Positions 1 through 8,017 of a stretch of 28,721 nucleotides of DNA are shown here, piece by piece (the first letter of the stretch is position 1; each line of letters opens with the position of its first letter). The position numbers and the translations under genes were made by a program. The notes beneath the pieces were generated by a model. It saw nothing but the letters and a program-made list of their open reading frames with translations, was not told the DNA's origin and did not search any database. Origin of the DNA: a virus; IMG/VR virus record IMGVR_UViG_3300031227_000293, positions 1 through 28,721 of that record; one strand, given 5' to 3'.

Positions 1-866
1 GAGATGCTGTCGCTCAGTGTGACGGTGAAGCCGGGGTTATTGACGTAGACCTGACCGCTGAGACCGAGTAGCTGGTTGATGGTCAGTGCAGCCGGGGTGT
101 CGGGCGTCACATAACCGAGGGCGTGGATGCCTACCATGTTCTGGATATCGTGCTTGACATCCTGTCGGGAGTAGATGTTGTAAACACCACCCGCCGTGAT
201 GTCGTCCGTGGTCAGCATGTGGATTCTCTGGAAGTTGATATAGTCAGTCAGCACACCAACCGTGAATACGTTCGCCTTGACGTGGTTTCCGGTGATGCCC
301 CAGGCGATGGGGTTGGTGGTTGTCCCCTGGACGTGGTCGAGCCCCTTGTTGGCTACGTCGCCAATCAGGATGGGGTCGAAGTGGACCTTGACTGCGATGA
401 CGCCGCTTCCACCTGCGACTACGCTACCGAGCGCATAACCGAACGGTACCTGGACTACGCTGTTGCTGATTTTGCTAATCTCAGCATCGCCAGTTCCGTC
501 GCCATCCGCGACTCCGGGGAGTGCCCCGGCACGGATATAGAGTCTGTCGCCGGCTTCAATGGCACGGTCGCCATCGTCGTCCTCGGCATAGACGGTCAGG
601 TTCCAGATTCCCTCGGTGTCAAGGGCAATCAGGTCAGAGGTGGCTGATGCACTCTTGAAGGCTACCCCGACGGCCAAGCCGTAGGTAGTAGGTACCCCCG
701 CGTCGCAAATTATACAGGGGTCGCCTTTATCAACGAATCCATCAGCATGTTTGGGATGGATGAGCTCGTTGTCCTTCATCGTGATGTGTCGGCCTTCATA
801 GGTACTGGATACTTCGGTACCGGCATCCAGTGAACCGGTGTATACTCCTGCTGTAACTCCTGGCAT
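1..866 (-). CDS. Capsid/decoration-type structural protein, DUF2190-like (3' end off window)
   Basis: The frame is open from ATG at 866 to the left edge (288 codons), so the C-terminus is missing. An AAGGAGG site at 875-881 sits 8 bases before the ATG and fixes the start. Residues 1-170 look like the DUF2190 phage capsid-stabilising fold: a Gly/Val-rich beta protein with a VDKGDPCIICDAG stretch and the ending VPFGYALGSVVAGGSGVIAV. The rest, with TDDITAGGVYNIYSRQD, is an extra domain beyond the roughly 110 residues usual for DUF2190. It could be the major capsid protein itself or a decoration-capsid fusion. It follows the protease/scaffold gene directly, which is where a capsid gene is expected. 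The virion role is inferred from position and fold resemblance. No similarity search was possible. Confidence 0.75.
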   Translation of the reverse strand, partial: MPGVTAGVYTGSLDAGTEVSSTYEGRHITMKDNELIHPKHADGFVDKGDPCIICDAGVPTTYGLAVGVAFKSASATSDLIALDTEGIWNLTVYAEDDDGDRAIEAGDRLYIRAGALPGVADGDGTGDAEISKISNSVVQVPFGYALGSVVAGGSGVIAVKVHFDPILIGDVANKGLDHVQGTTTNPIAWGITGNHVKANVFTVGVLTDYINFQRIHMLTTDDITAGGVYNIYSRQDVKHDIQNMVGIHALGYVTPDTPAALTINQLLGLSGQVYVNNPGFTVTLSDSI

Positions 867-915
867 TTCAAATGCCTCCTTAATTTATTCTTGGCGGACT
901 AGCGGTCAGGAACCG

Positions 916-2868
916 CTATACTGCCTTCCCGGCCATCTTATCGAGAGCCTTGTCCAGCTTCTCTTTGACCTTGGTCTGGTCCTCCTTGCTCGGCCCGGGT
1001 CCGAGTCCCCTGATTTTGCCTGCCTCGGTAATATTGGCGATATAGGCTACCTCGGACTTGATGGCCTCCTCAATCCCCTCCGCCGTCTCATCGTCCTTGT
1101 GGGCCTCGATGAGTTTATCCTTGGCCGCCTGGGGAAGTTCGGCCTTATCGACCGCTTCCTTAATGGCTGCCTGTGCGGCTTCCTTTACCTTGGCCTTCTC
1201 GGCCGCCACCGCCGCTTCCTTCATGTCAGTGTTTTCCTTGGTGAGGGTCTCGTTCAAACCCTCTAACTCTGTGATTCGCGCTTCTGCGTCCATCTTCGCT
1301 TTGACCTCCAGGTTTATTTGTTCTCTTATGGTTGTCTCAATCGCTTCTACCAGGTCTGGCCGAGCCTCGCGTAGCGTTGCCAGATCAATGAGATCAGCGT
1401 CAACGACCGAATCGGTGGCGCTCTCCCGCAGTCCAGCTTGCCCGCCGGCGCCGGCTTCTGTGACGAAGTCGACTGATTGGAATGTCGATTTAACCAGCCC
1501 CTCAACAAGGACTGTCTTGTGCCCCTCGATTGTCTGGTTCGTTCCCTTGCCCACGGCGTTGATTGACGTCCCGAGGTGCTGTAGGTCCCCTTGCTCGTGG
1601 AGGTTCTGTATCTTTTCCTTCAGCCACCCAGCGTTAATATGGGCGATGCCGACGGCGTTGCCCGCCTCGGACACCCTGCACTCTGTCAGTGTAGCCACCC
1701 AGTCCTTGATTGACCGCTCGGGGCGAGCGTTCTCCTCGGCCTCGGTCGGGTGGTCGGCGTACATCTTTGACCCTTCAAATATCACCCCCGCGTCCTGAAT
1801 AGCCTGCTCGGAGTAGAACCGGCCGAAGGAGGTGTTAAACCCCGGGGCGATTATCCGGACAGGGACGATGCCATTCGCTATCCCCGAACTGGTTACCTCA
1901 GCGATATCTATCTCACAGGACTCCTGGACCCTTGCCCGGGTCTCGTCGGAGTCGCGCACCCACTTGGGTATATCATCGATGCCGAGCTTCCTGTATTCAG
2001 CCCGTATCCGCTGCTTAACTGCTGGCAGCGATTCCTTGGTGACAACGACCTTCTGCCCTCGCAGCCCTCCCGGACTTAATGCCGCAGCGGCCTTACCAAG
2101 TTGAGACTTGGTTATCTTCCCGCTTGCGTCCTCCCAGAGTCGCAGGTCCCAACTCGAGGGGTTTACACTATCCGGGGTATAGGCAAATGCAGTTATCGGG
2201 TATTGCTGCCCTTCTATGGTCTTCACGGGTGCCGACTCATTGAGCTTGGCTATCACCTCATCAGCTTCTTTAAGTAGAGGCTCGGCGGTCTCCTCGGTCA
2301 AATCCGCTTTCTCTAACAAATCCAAAAGATTGTCGAGGGACTTCCGAGCCTCGGGAACATCCTCGCGCTCAGCGACTACGGTGGTCAGCTGCTCTATCTT
2401 CTTCTCCACAGCCTCGGCTACCACGTTATAAACCGTCTGCGGTAGTACCAGTTCAGCCTCGCCGAATACGACCTTCCCCTTCCGGTCGATAACGTATGAT
2501 ATCCGGTAGTTCTTCCCCTTCACCTCATAGACAAGTTCGTCCGGCCAGATATCCCTTATATACGGGCCGTCCATCGTATTGCCCACGGCCAAGGATTGAG
2601 TCACCGCTCCCTGGAGTAGTGTCCGTCTATCCTGGTCGCTCATAGCTTCTTTGGTAGCAGTCTTCACGTTGGCCTCCTTGGCGGCCCACTGGCCGTTCTC
2701 GTTCTTTTTGTATTTCCGTTCTACGGCCGCCCAGGCGGTAGCGTGAGCCTTCCCCTCGCTCTTGGCGTCCGTGTATGCGCTATTAAATGCTGCCATGTAT
2801 ATTTCCTTTGCAGGTTTTGGCAGGTGCTTTGTGCTGTCCGGCAGTCCGGCTATTGTCTTATATGGCAT
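916..2868 (-). CDS. ChaB domain - prohead protease - scaffold fusion
   Basis: This 650-residue protein has several parts. Residues 1-65 match ChaB, with MPYKTIAGLP at the start and AHATAWAAVERKYKK further on. Residues 225-305 resemble a short domain often found next to phage proteases. Residues 325-480 look like a capsid-maturation protease, with KMYADHP (candidate catalytic His373), LGTSINAVG (candidate Ser435) and the closing block SVDFVTEAGAGG. Residues 530-610 form an Ala/Glu/Lys-rich coiled coil expected of a scaffold. Protease and scaffold are often fused in HK97-type phages and are cleaved during head maturation. ChaB in front is less usual. The frame also has an ATG at 2880, but GGAGG at 2874-2878 lies between the two ATGs, so 2868 is the better start. 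It sits between the MuF-like and capsid genes. Confidence 0.85.
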   Translation of the reverse strand: MPYKTIAGLPDSTKHLPKPAKEIYMAAFNSAYTDAKSEGKAHATAWAAVERKYKKNENGQWAAKEANVKTATKEAMSDQDRRTLLQGAVTQSLAVGNTMDGPYIRDIWPDELVYEVKGKNYRISYVIDRKGKVVFGEAELVLPQTVYNVVAEAVEKKIEQLTTVVAEREDVPEARKSLDNLLDLLEKADLTEETAEPLLKEADEVIAKLNESAPVKTIEGQQYPITAFAYTPDSVNPSSWDLRLWEDASGKITKSQLGKAAAALSPGGLRGQKVVVTKESLPAVKQRIRAEYRKLGIDDIPKWVRDSDETRARVQESCEIDIAEVTSSGIANGIVPVRIIAPGFNTSFGRFYSEQAIQDAGVIFEGSKMYADHPTEAEENARPERSIKDWVATLTECRVSEAGNAVGIAHINAGWLKEKIQNLHEQGDLQHLGTSINAVGKGTNQTIEGHKTVLVEGLVKSTFQSVDFVTEAGAGGQAGLRESATDSVVDADLIDLATLREARPDLVEAIETTIREQINLEVKAKMDAEARITELEGLNETLTKENTDMKEAAVAAEKAKVKEAAQAAIKEAVDKAELPQAAKDKLIEAHKDDETAEGIEEAIKSEVAYIANITEAGKIRGLGPGPSKEDQTKVKEKLDKALDKMAGKAV

Positions 2869-2949
2869 TTCCGCCTCCATTAAAAAACCGACATAGCTTA
2901 TTACAGCCTAGTCGGTTCTTCCGTTTGGGCTTATTACTCTATTTAGTTG

Positions 2950-3114
2950 TTAATCCAGTTTCACCGTCTCTTCTATCGTTGCCGTAGTCGGCTGCCCATT
3001 CCTTATCTGTACCCTAATAGTACCATAATCAATCGGCCAGTCCACCTTCTCCAGTTCTCTTTTCAATTCCTGATTCCTGTCATCCTGTATTTGTAATCTG
3101 TCAGTGTCAGACAT
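2950..3114 (-). CDS. DUF2292 (YezD-like) small protein
   Basis: This 54-residue protein has a charged N-terminal helix followed by IDYGTIRVQIRNG and ATIEETVKL. That pattern of YG, alternating beta residues, an N-G turn and IE is the DUF2292/YezD fold. The function of the family is unknown. The ATG at 3114 shares one base with the TAA stop of the MuF-like gene (TAATG) and is preceded by AGGAGT. A longer reading that starts upstream would run into the end of the MuF gene and has no ribosome site. It lies inside the head operon, so a role in head assembly is possible but unproven. Confidence 0.75.
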   Translation of the reverse strand: MSDTDRLQIQDDRNQELKRELEKVDWPIDYGTIRVQIRNGQPTTATIEETVKLD

Positions 3115-4049
3115 TATACTCCTACTCCGGTCGGCTCCGGTGCATCCATAATCTCGGGCACCAGCGAGCACCTGCAGTTGGGGTGCTGCGGAGGCCTGCC
3201 CACTCCACCGGGGAATGTGGCGCCGATTGGTATAACCCCAGCACCCTCATTAGCCTGGCATTCCTCGCTGACTTCATCGTCTCCCGCTGTGGACCAGCTC
3301 TTGCCAGCCACACCTAATCGGTCGTAAGTCTGCAGGCTTGCTTCGCTCATAGCGTTATTGAGTTCGGTAGTGGCTATCAGGTGAGCCCTCCCTTCGGTTA
3401 TATTAGCCATGCTAGAGACCTCAGAGCGTATTCTCCGGGCCAGTCTGGCGGTGGAGTCGCCCGCTCGGGCGCCCCTGGAGAGTGTCCCGGCCAGTCTCTT
3501 CCTGGTCTCCTCGTTTATCTTGGTCACCATCTCCGCCGCTCTGGAGTTCATCCAGCGGACAGCGTTATCATCTATTAGTCCGAATGTCGGCTGGAGGTTG
3601 AATATCTCGTGAGCCTGGTTCGCCCCGAGGATGAATCCCTTCTCGATGTTAGGCCGTAGTGTGGAGTCCAGTCTCTGGGTCATCCCTTCAGTGACGTTGG
3701 CTGCTATTCTCATGGCATCATCGTCCGGGGGGGCCGCCTCCTTAACTACGCCGTGAGTGTCCAGGTACCCGGGCAGGTCTTTATACGGTATGTTTCGCCC
3801 TAGCTGACGGAAGTATAAACTCATCTGTCTCGCAAACCTTCTCTGGAGCTTCTTTGCCTTCAGGCTGTCGATTCCCGGTTGCCTTCCCCTGACCGCTTCC
3901 AGTAGTTCCTGGAGTGCCCACTGCAGGGGGGTTATCTCGGAGTGCGAATGGTCTCTGGTCAATTCCGACCTCTCCAGTACCTGCACAGTCGCGGCATTTA
4001 CGACTAGCGAGCCCGGCCTTGTCGAGTTCAATAAATCCTTTACCGTCAC
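3114..4049 (-). CDS. MuF / SPP1 gp7-like head morphogenesis protein
   Basis: This 311-residue protein belongs to the phage Mu F family of minor head proteins, which bind near the portal and are packaged inside the head. Evidence is the C-terminal half: GRAHLIATTELNNAMSEA, then KSWSTAGDDEVSEEC and the diagnostic zinc-binding-like ending RPPQHPNCRCSLVP. The first half is helical and basic. The GTG at 4049 overlaps the portal stop by four bases (GTGA) and has AGAGGTG eight bases upstream, which favours translational coupling. A second possible start is TTG at 3962, with GGAGAGG six bases before it. The choice matters because a zinc-motif frame (3781-4080) covers this whole N-terminal region in another frame. 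Confidence 0.9.
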   Translation of the reverse strand: MTVKDLLNSTRPGSLVVNAATVQVLERSELTRDHSHSEITPLQWALQELLEAVRGRQPGIDSLKAKKLQRRFARQMSLYFRQLGRNIPYKDLPGYLDTHGVVKEAAPPDDDAMRIAANVTEGMTQRLDSTLRPNIEKGFILGANQAHEIFNLQPTFGLIDDNAVRWMNSRAAEMVTKINEETRKRLAGTLSRGARAGDSTARLARRIRSEVSSMANITEGRAHLIATTELNNAMSEASLQTYDRLGVAGKSWSTAGDDEVSEECQANEGAGVIPIGATFPGGVGRPPQHPNCRCSLVPEIMDAPEPTGVGV

Positions 4050-4080
4050 AGTGAGAGCACCTCTGTTTTATTATGTCCAT
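3781..4080 (-). CDS. DnaJ-type double zinc-knuckle small protein overlapping MuF
   Basis: The first 40 of 99 residues contain two CxxCxGxG motifs, CSHCDGKG and CRDCAGTG, the pattern of the DnaJ cysteine-rich zinc domain and of many small phage zinc proteins. The ATG at 4080 has a very strong ribosome site, AAGGAGG, six bases upstream, inside the end of the portal gene. The tail of the protein after about residue 45 is Gly/Pro/Lys-rich and looks like a by-product of the overlapping MuF frame. It overlaps the portal by 35 bases and the MuF gene by 269. Either a short functional zinc protein runs on into shadow sequence, or a frameshift joins the zinc part to MuF. The run of six C at about 3926-3931 on this strand is a candidate slip or error site. 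Confidence 0.5.
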   Translation of the reverse strand: MDIIKQRCSHCDGKGFIELDKAGLASRKCRDCAGTGEVGIDQRPFALRDNPPAVGTPGTTGSGQGKATGNRQPEGKEAPEKVCETDEFILPSARAKHTV

Positions 4081-5548
4081 TATTCCCCTCCTTCAGTATC
4101 TTAGTGAGTTCTTTCAATCCCTTGGTGAGTTTAACCGAGGCTGATTCTATTGGTTCCTTGTTGGCCAGCACCTCGTCCGGATTATTAATCCCCAAGGTGG
4201 TAAGTATCAGTTTACGCAGCGGGTCACCGTCCAGTTCCGGCATGGCATTGATGACCTCGATTATTACTTTAATCTTCTCGTTCGAGTCCTTCTCGACGAT
4301 CGGAGGGAAGTCGATATCGACGAAACGTTTTACCTCGGCCACCCCATTCTTAACCATGACGTAGTCGAATATATTATCATACACGTCAGCCCACAGCTGC
4401 TGGTATGCCTCGAACTGGACTCGCATCGGCCGTTCCATGGCCGTCGCGGTTGCTAATCGGAAGGCTTCGCCGGCGCCGAAGTAATGAGGGAACACGCCGA
4501 CTGCCGAGCCGAATATCTGCAATAACATATTTGCGTCGACCTGGGCAGCGCTGGCGCCCGTCTCAGTCTTGATAGGTGAAAGGTTGTATCCCTCGTTCTC
4601 CACGAACGTCCCTCCTGGGGCGGACGGTGGGTTGGTCTCGCCGGAGCCTGTGGCAAGAGTGGACCTCCAGTCGTTCCGGACTGCGCTCACCTGCGCGGCC
4701 GAGCCCTTTATCTTGGCCTTCCATGCGAAGCGTGCCATGGCTTGAGTGATGGATGCTCTGGCCTCTAGGAACTTGCGATGCGCCTTGGCCCAGTCCATCC
4801 CGGAGAACAATAAGGAAACGCCTCGGACACCTAGACTGTTGAATGGGACGTGGTAGATTACGCCTTCCGCGGTCTTCCCTTTCGGTGACCCGCCGTAATC
4901 AGGCCATTCCCCGGTCCTGTCCGCTCCTTCGACAGACCAGTCCAGGTAGTATTGATCCTGTGTCTTGCCCTGAGCAGTAGTCCATTGCCGTCTGTAGAGG
5001 CGCTTGGTCTCTACGTCGTCAGGGTCTGTTATAATCTCGGTTATCTCGAGCGGGTCGATTCGGCGTAGCTTACACACGCCTGCAGCCTCGAATATTATAA
5101 AGAATATCTCGCCGTCGACGAGGAGTTGGTCAGATGATTTGCGCTGACCCTGGTTCGAGAGGATTGGTTCGTTCACCGGGGCCACCCAGAAGTCATGTAG
5201 TGTTTTCTTCGCCGTCTCGTCCTCCGCTGTCCAGGCTATCCCGCGGCCCAGTGCGTAGTCGGTCCATATCCGCACGGCTTGCTTGCTCAGCGGATCCCGG
5301 GTGAAGTACGCTCTTGCTCTACGGACGGAGTACATTCTGGTCATATCGGGGAGTCCGGACTGCTCGTTGAGTCCGAGCTTCATCCATCCTGCATCATCCC
5401 TGGCGAGTTCGAGTTCGGCGGTCCCGATACCGGCTTCGCGGAGGACCTCCTGTAATGCCTGGGAATAAATAACGCCCTCATCACCGGGGGCGTTGGCTTG
5501 CTTTATCATATCCTGGAGTACGCTTTCTGGAAGCCAGAAATCAGACAT
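4046..5548 (-). CDS. Phage portal protein
   Basis: This 500-residue protein forms the dodecameric ring through which DNA enters the capsid. Recognisable parts are the N-terminal helical stretch with FTRDPLSKQAVRIWTDYALGRG, the LLVDGEIFFIIFE strand, the RRIDPLEITEII segment, and the late AEAFRLATATAMERP and QLWADVYDNIFDYV helices. Its length fits portals of the lambda/SPP1 size class. The ATG at 5548 has GAGGT in front of it. It starts 18 bases after the encoded CCA end of the tRNA, and it ends in a four-base overlap with the MuF-like gene, so the three head genes are probably translated from one message. The family is assigned from order and motif resemblance. Confidence 0.88.
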   Translation of the reverse strand: MSDFWLPESVLQDMIKQANAPGDEGVIYSQALQEVLREAGIGTAELELARDDAGWMKLGLNEQSGLPDMTRMYSVRRARAYFTRDPLSKQAVRIWTDYALGRGIAWTAEDETAKKTLHDFWVAPVNEPILSNQGQRKSSDQLLVDGEIFFIIFEAAGVCKLRRIDPLEITEIITDPDDVETKRLYRRQWTTAQGKTQDQYYLDWSVEGADRTGEWPDYGGSPKGKTAEGVIYHVPFNSLGVRGVSLLFSGMDWAKAHRKFLEARASITQAMARFAWKAKIKGSAAQVSAVRNDWRSTLATGSGETNPPSAPGGTFVENEGYNLSPIKTETGASAAQVDANMLLQIFGSAVGVFPHYFGAGEAFRLATATAMERPMRVQFEAYQQLWADVYDNIFDYVMVKNGVAEVKRFVDIDFPPIVEKDSNEKIKVIIEVINAMPELDGDPLRKLILTTLGINNPDEVLANKEPIESASVKLTKGLKELTKILKEGNNGHNKTEVLSL

Positions 5549-5566
5549 TGGTTACCTCGCATAAAT

Positions 5567-5642
5567 TGGTAGCGGAGGTGGGATTCGAACCCACGACCTC
5601 GGGATTATGAGACCCGCGAGCTTCCAACTGCTCCACTCCGCG
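5567..5642 (-). tRNA. tRNA with CAU anticodon, initiator (fMet)-like
   Basis: A complete 76-base cloverleaf folds on the minus strand with an encoded CCA. The acceptor stem has six pairs (2-71 to 7-66) and an unpaired C1/U72, the mismatch that marks bacterial initiator tRNAs. The D stem is GAGC/GCUC, giving A11:U24, also an initiator trait; elongator tRNA-Met has the opposite orientation. The T arm is GUGGG-UUCGAAU-CCCAC. The anticodon loop is CUCAUAA. The anticodon stem has the three G:C pairs at 28-30/40-42 rather than 29-31/39-41, with U31 facing U39 next to the loop, which is unusual for an initiator. It lies five bases after the terminase stop and 18 bases before the portal start. Confidence 0.93.
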
Positions 5643-5647
5643 TCTCG

Positions 5648-7090
5648 CTACCTCACAAAATCGTCCGGGTCCGGGGCTATCTGGCCCATGTCCTCGAGTG
5701 CATCGTGGACTATTATCTTCTCTGATGGCGGGGGTATCTTGCCGTAATCCCATATATCCGCTATTCCTTCTACGAATGCATCTACTATATCGTCGTGGAC
5801 TCCGGCTGGGAAGGTTGTTAGTTCCTCTAGAAATATAGCAAGCCATTCAGCCTGCTCGGGGAGGCTTACCCTTCCGGCCTCCACTATCCCCGTTATTTGA
5901 TTCGCCCTTATCTCTTTACTACCAATAGGTGTTATTGGAATTATAGGCAAACTGGTGTCTCTTGTCAAGGTTTGTATCAATGGCGTGCCTGATGCGGCGT
6001 CCTCGCATTTCAATATATTCGGTTTCCATAGTCCGAATTGTGCATTTACCTGCCGTAGTAATTCCGGGAATTCCACCTTCCCTCTCCAGATATCAAGGAC
6101 GCATATCCCCCTGGCATGCCGTCCCAAGGTCACGCAGACGCTGTAGTCGGTCTTGGCGCTCTTCTTGAAAGCGGTATCCCAGTACTGCCCTACCATCTCG
6201 AGCTGCGGGGTGTCCTTGTGTGTCGCCCACCAGTGGTCCTTGAATATGTTCCCACCCTCTTTCACCGGCCTTTGCTGGTAGAGGGAGAGCCAGTTCCGTC
6301 CCTCTTTACCACCTACCGCCTCGGCGATATCCTGGAGTGATTCCACGTCGTAGCGTTCCGGCCAGAGTGCCTGCCCTTCCTTGCGCCCGAGTTGGTCATC
6401 CAGTTCAGCTATGGCCGGCAGGTTGACGATGTCCCACTTGTCCGGCTCCCGGGAGGTTATCCGCCCGACGATATCATCGGTGTGCCATCTGGTCATGATG
6501 ATTATAATGGAAGCTCGGGGCTCGAGCCTGGTATATGCTGTGGTTTGATACCATTGGTCGACCGCCTCTCGGTAGACTGGGGAGTATGCCTCGGCGTAGT
6601 TCTTTATCGGGTCGTCGATGATGAGGAGGTTAGCGCCCTTGCCTGTTATGGGCCCTCCGACTCCGGCGGTCCACATTCCTCCCCCGCTCTTTAGTTCCCA
6701 GTGTGCGGCTGCGGAGCTGTCCATACTCACTCGGATATTAAGTTTGTCCTCGTTATCTTGGATGCCGTTCCTGGCCTTCCTCCCCCAGTAGGCTGCGAAT
6801 TGAGCCTCGTAGCTGGCGAAGATTACCTTGCTCGTCGGCCATTCATTCAAGAACCAGACGGGAGTCCAGTGGGAGCAGAGTTCGCTTTTACCATGTCTCG
6901 GAGGCAGGGTGATTATCAGGTGTATCGGGTGATCCCGCATCTCTGCTATCTTATCGGATATCAGTTCCAGGTGAGGCGCCAAGTACCACAATCCCTCAGA
7001 GAGCGTTGCCGCGCAGTCGGCGGGCTTGTCGTAGTGGTTCCCCTTGGACTGGCGGCCGAGGGCCGTTGCCATTGAGAGTTGCTGTATCAT
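5648..7090 (-). CDS. terL: Terminase large subunit (TerL)
   Basis: This 480-residue packaging motor pumps DNA into the prohead and cuts it. The ATPase has a Walker A-like LPPRHGKSE (62-70), a Walker B LLIIDDP (155-161) and a coupling motif MTRWHTDD (199-206). The nuclease is the RNase H-like fold, with WDTAFKKS (Asp304), KCEDAASG (Glu363) and VHDDIVDAF (Asp433/434) supplying the acidic triad. The layout fits the TIGR01630/Terminase_6C group. An in-frame GTG at 7108 would overlap the ParB-like gene by 17 bases without a ribosome site. The ATG at 7090 begins just after that gene's TAG and is preferred. A TerS candidate exists only about 8 kb away, at 15412-16053. Confidence 0.95.
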   Translation of the reverse strand: MIQQLSMATALGRQSKGNHYDKPADCAATLSEGLWYLAPHLELISDKIAEMRDHPIHLIITLPPRHGKSELCSHWTPVWFLNEWPTSKVIFASYEAQFAAYWGRKARNGIQDNEDKLNIRVSMDSSAAAHWELKSGGGMWTAGVGGPITGKGANLLIIDDPIKNYAEAYSPVYREAVDQWYQTTAYTRLEPRASIIIIMTRWHTDDIVGRITSREPDKWDIVNLPAIAELDDQLGRKEGQALWPERYDVESLQDIAEAVGGKEGRNWLSLYQQRPVKEGGNIFKDHWWATHKDTPQLEMVGQYWDTAFKKSAKTDYSVCVTLGRHARGICVLDIWRGKVEFPELLRQVNAQFGLWKPNILKCEDAASGTPLIQTLTRDTSLPIIPITPIGSKEIRANQITGIVEAGRVSLPEQAEWLAIFLEELTTFPAGVHDDIVDAFVEGIADIWDYGKIPPPSEKIIVHDALEDMGQIAPDPDDFVR

Positions 7091-7091
7091 G

Positions 7092-7571
7092 CTACCATTC
7101 GTATCCACATTCTGGGCATTTAGTCGTCCTACCGGAAGGAGGGTCGGGTGGTTCGGGAGGTTCCTGATGTAGTTCGTTCATCAGCGACTCTATCTCCTTC
7201 GCGTCAAATCCTGTAATCTCGATATCAAATGCACCCGTATCAATCTCCTGTAGTAAATCCTTGAGAAGAGGGAAGTCCCACTCGCCGGATATCTTATTGA
7301 GTGCGATGTTCAACGCCCTTTCCTTGGTGTCCTCCAGGTCGACGACGCTCACCTCGACCTCGGTGTCGCCCCTGGCCCGGAGGACTTTTAGCCTTTGGTG
7401 ACCTCCGACAAGATTACCACTGCGCTCGTTCCATATAAGAGGTTCGACGAGGCCGAACTCCTCGATGGACTTCTGGAGCTTCCTGTATTCCGGGTCGTCC
7501 GGCTGCAGGTCCTTGCGCGGGTTGTAGGCCGATGGCTTAATATCATCAATCGGGATTGTTCGGTTGTTCAT
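7092..7571 (-). CDS. ParB/Sulfiredoxin-fold protein
   Basis: This 159-residue protein begins with the ParB-like N-terminal domain: IDDIKPSAYNPRKD, then LQKSIEEFGLVEPLIW and the signature GNLVGGHQRLKVLRARG, followed by a helical segment typical of the phage members. The fold serves CTP-dependent DNA clamps, nucleases and sulfiredoxins. In phages it is commonly next to or fused with a DNA methylase domain, which is absent here. The protein ends in CPECGYEW, a single CxxC that could pair with another subunit to bind zinc. GGAGGCAAG precedes the ATG. It is directly upstream of the large terminase, a frequent arrangement in phages. DNA binding or nicking is inferred; no substrate can be read from the sequence. 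Confidence 0.85.
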   Translation of the reverse strand: MNNRTIPIDDIKPSAYNPRKDLQPDDPEYRKLQKSIEEFGLVEPLIWNERSGNLVGGHQRLKVLRARGDTEVEVSVVDLEDTKERALNIALNKISGEWDFPLLKDLLQEIDTGAFDIEITGFDAKEIESLMNELHQEPPEPPDPPSGRTTKCPECGYEW

Positions 7572-7589
7572 CTTGCCTCCACTAACTGC

Positions 7590-7742
7590 TTAATGCTCAT
7601 ATTGCATGAGAAACCATTTGAAGCCATCTTCTACCAGATAGCCATACATAGTCCAACCAGCCTTTAATAAGGCTATAAGTATCATACAAGAAGCCTCATC
7701 ATTGTTAAACTGCAACTGATACTTAAATCTCGGATAGGTCAT
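7590..7742 (-). CDS. Small hypothetical protein (50 aa)
   Basis: The ATG at 7742 overlaps the stop of the preceding gene by four bases (ATGA) and has a GGAGGAGT site directly upstream, so this start is preferred to a longer in-frame one at 7784 that would lie inside that gene. The product is aromatic-rich with a central hydrophobic helix (ASCMILIALLKAGWTMYGY) and an acidic-aromatic end. No family is recognised. It belongs to a run of small AT-richer accessory genes. Confidence 0.6.
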   Translation of the reverse strand: MTYPRFKYQLQFNNDEASCMILIALLKAGWTMYGYLVEDGFKWFLMQYEH

Positions 7743-8017
7743 AACTCCTCCATTAATGTATAACCCGCCTTGAGTACTGGGCAATTCTTCTCTATCTGCT
7801 CATTAGTAAGCCAATAATCACAATTAAGTTTGGGCAACTCACCCTCTACCTTCTTTACTACTCCTTGCTTGCTCAATACATCCTTGAACTCTGTTATATA
7901 ATAGTCAACAGTAGACCTATCGAACCCGTTAAGATTCTTATACGGAGTGCGGGCATCGCTAATTAGCATTGTGAAATAATCCTCTATCGTTTTATCTATC
8001 CCTTCTCTTATATCCAT
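7739..8017 (-). CDS. Hypothetical protein (92 aa)
   Basis: Product of 92 residues with a charged, mostly helical composition and no recognised domain; the middle reads DRSTVDYYITEFKDVLSKQ. A single pair of cysteines (LNCDYW and EKNCPV) is too widely spaced to call a zinc site. AAGGAGG stands seven bases before the ATG at 8017, which overlaps the previous gene by ten bases. It is AT-richer than the structural genes. Its position in an unbroken chain of overlapping genes makes it likely to be translated. Confidence 0.65.
   Translation of the reverse strand: MDIREGIDKTIEDYFTMLISDARTPYKNLNGFDRSTVDYYITEFKDVLSKQGVVKKVEGELPKLNCDYWLTNEQIEKNCPVLKAGYTLMEEL

Noticed and set aside
1058-1798. Long plus-strand open frame (246 codons)
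   Set aside because: It is the mirror of the protease-scaffold gene; its Ser/Ala-rich product has no motif and no ribosome site. The same holds for the plus-strand frames at 123-647, 13841-14377 and 23113-23589.
5567-5642. tRNA as a prophage attachment site
   Set aside because: No integrase or second copy of the tRNA end is seen, and the tRNA is inside the packaging operon, not at a phage border.
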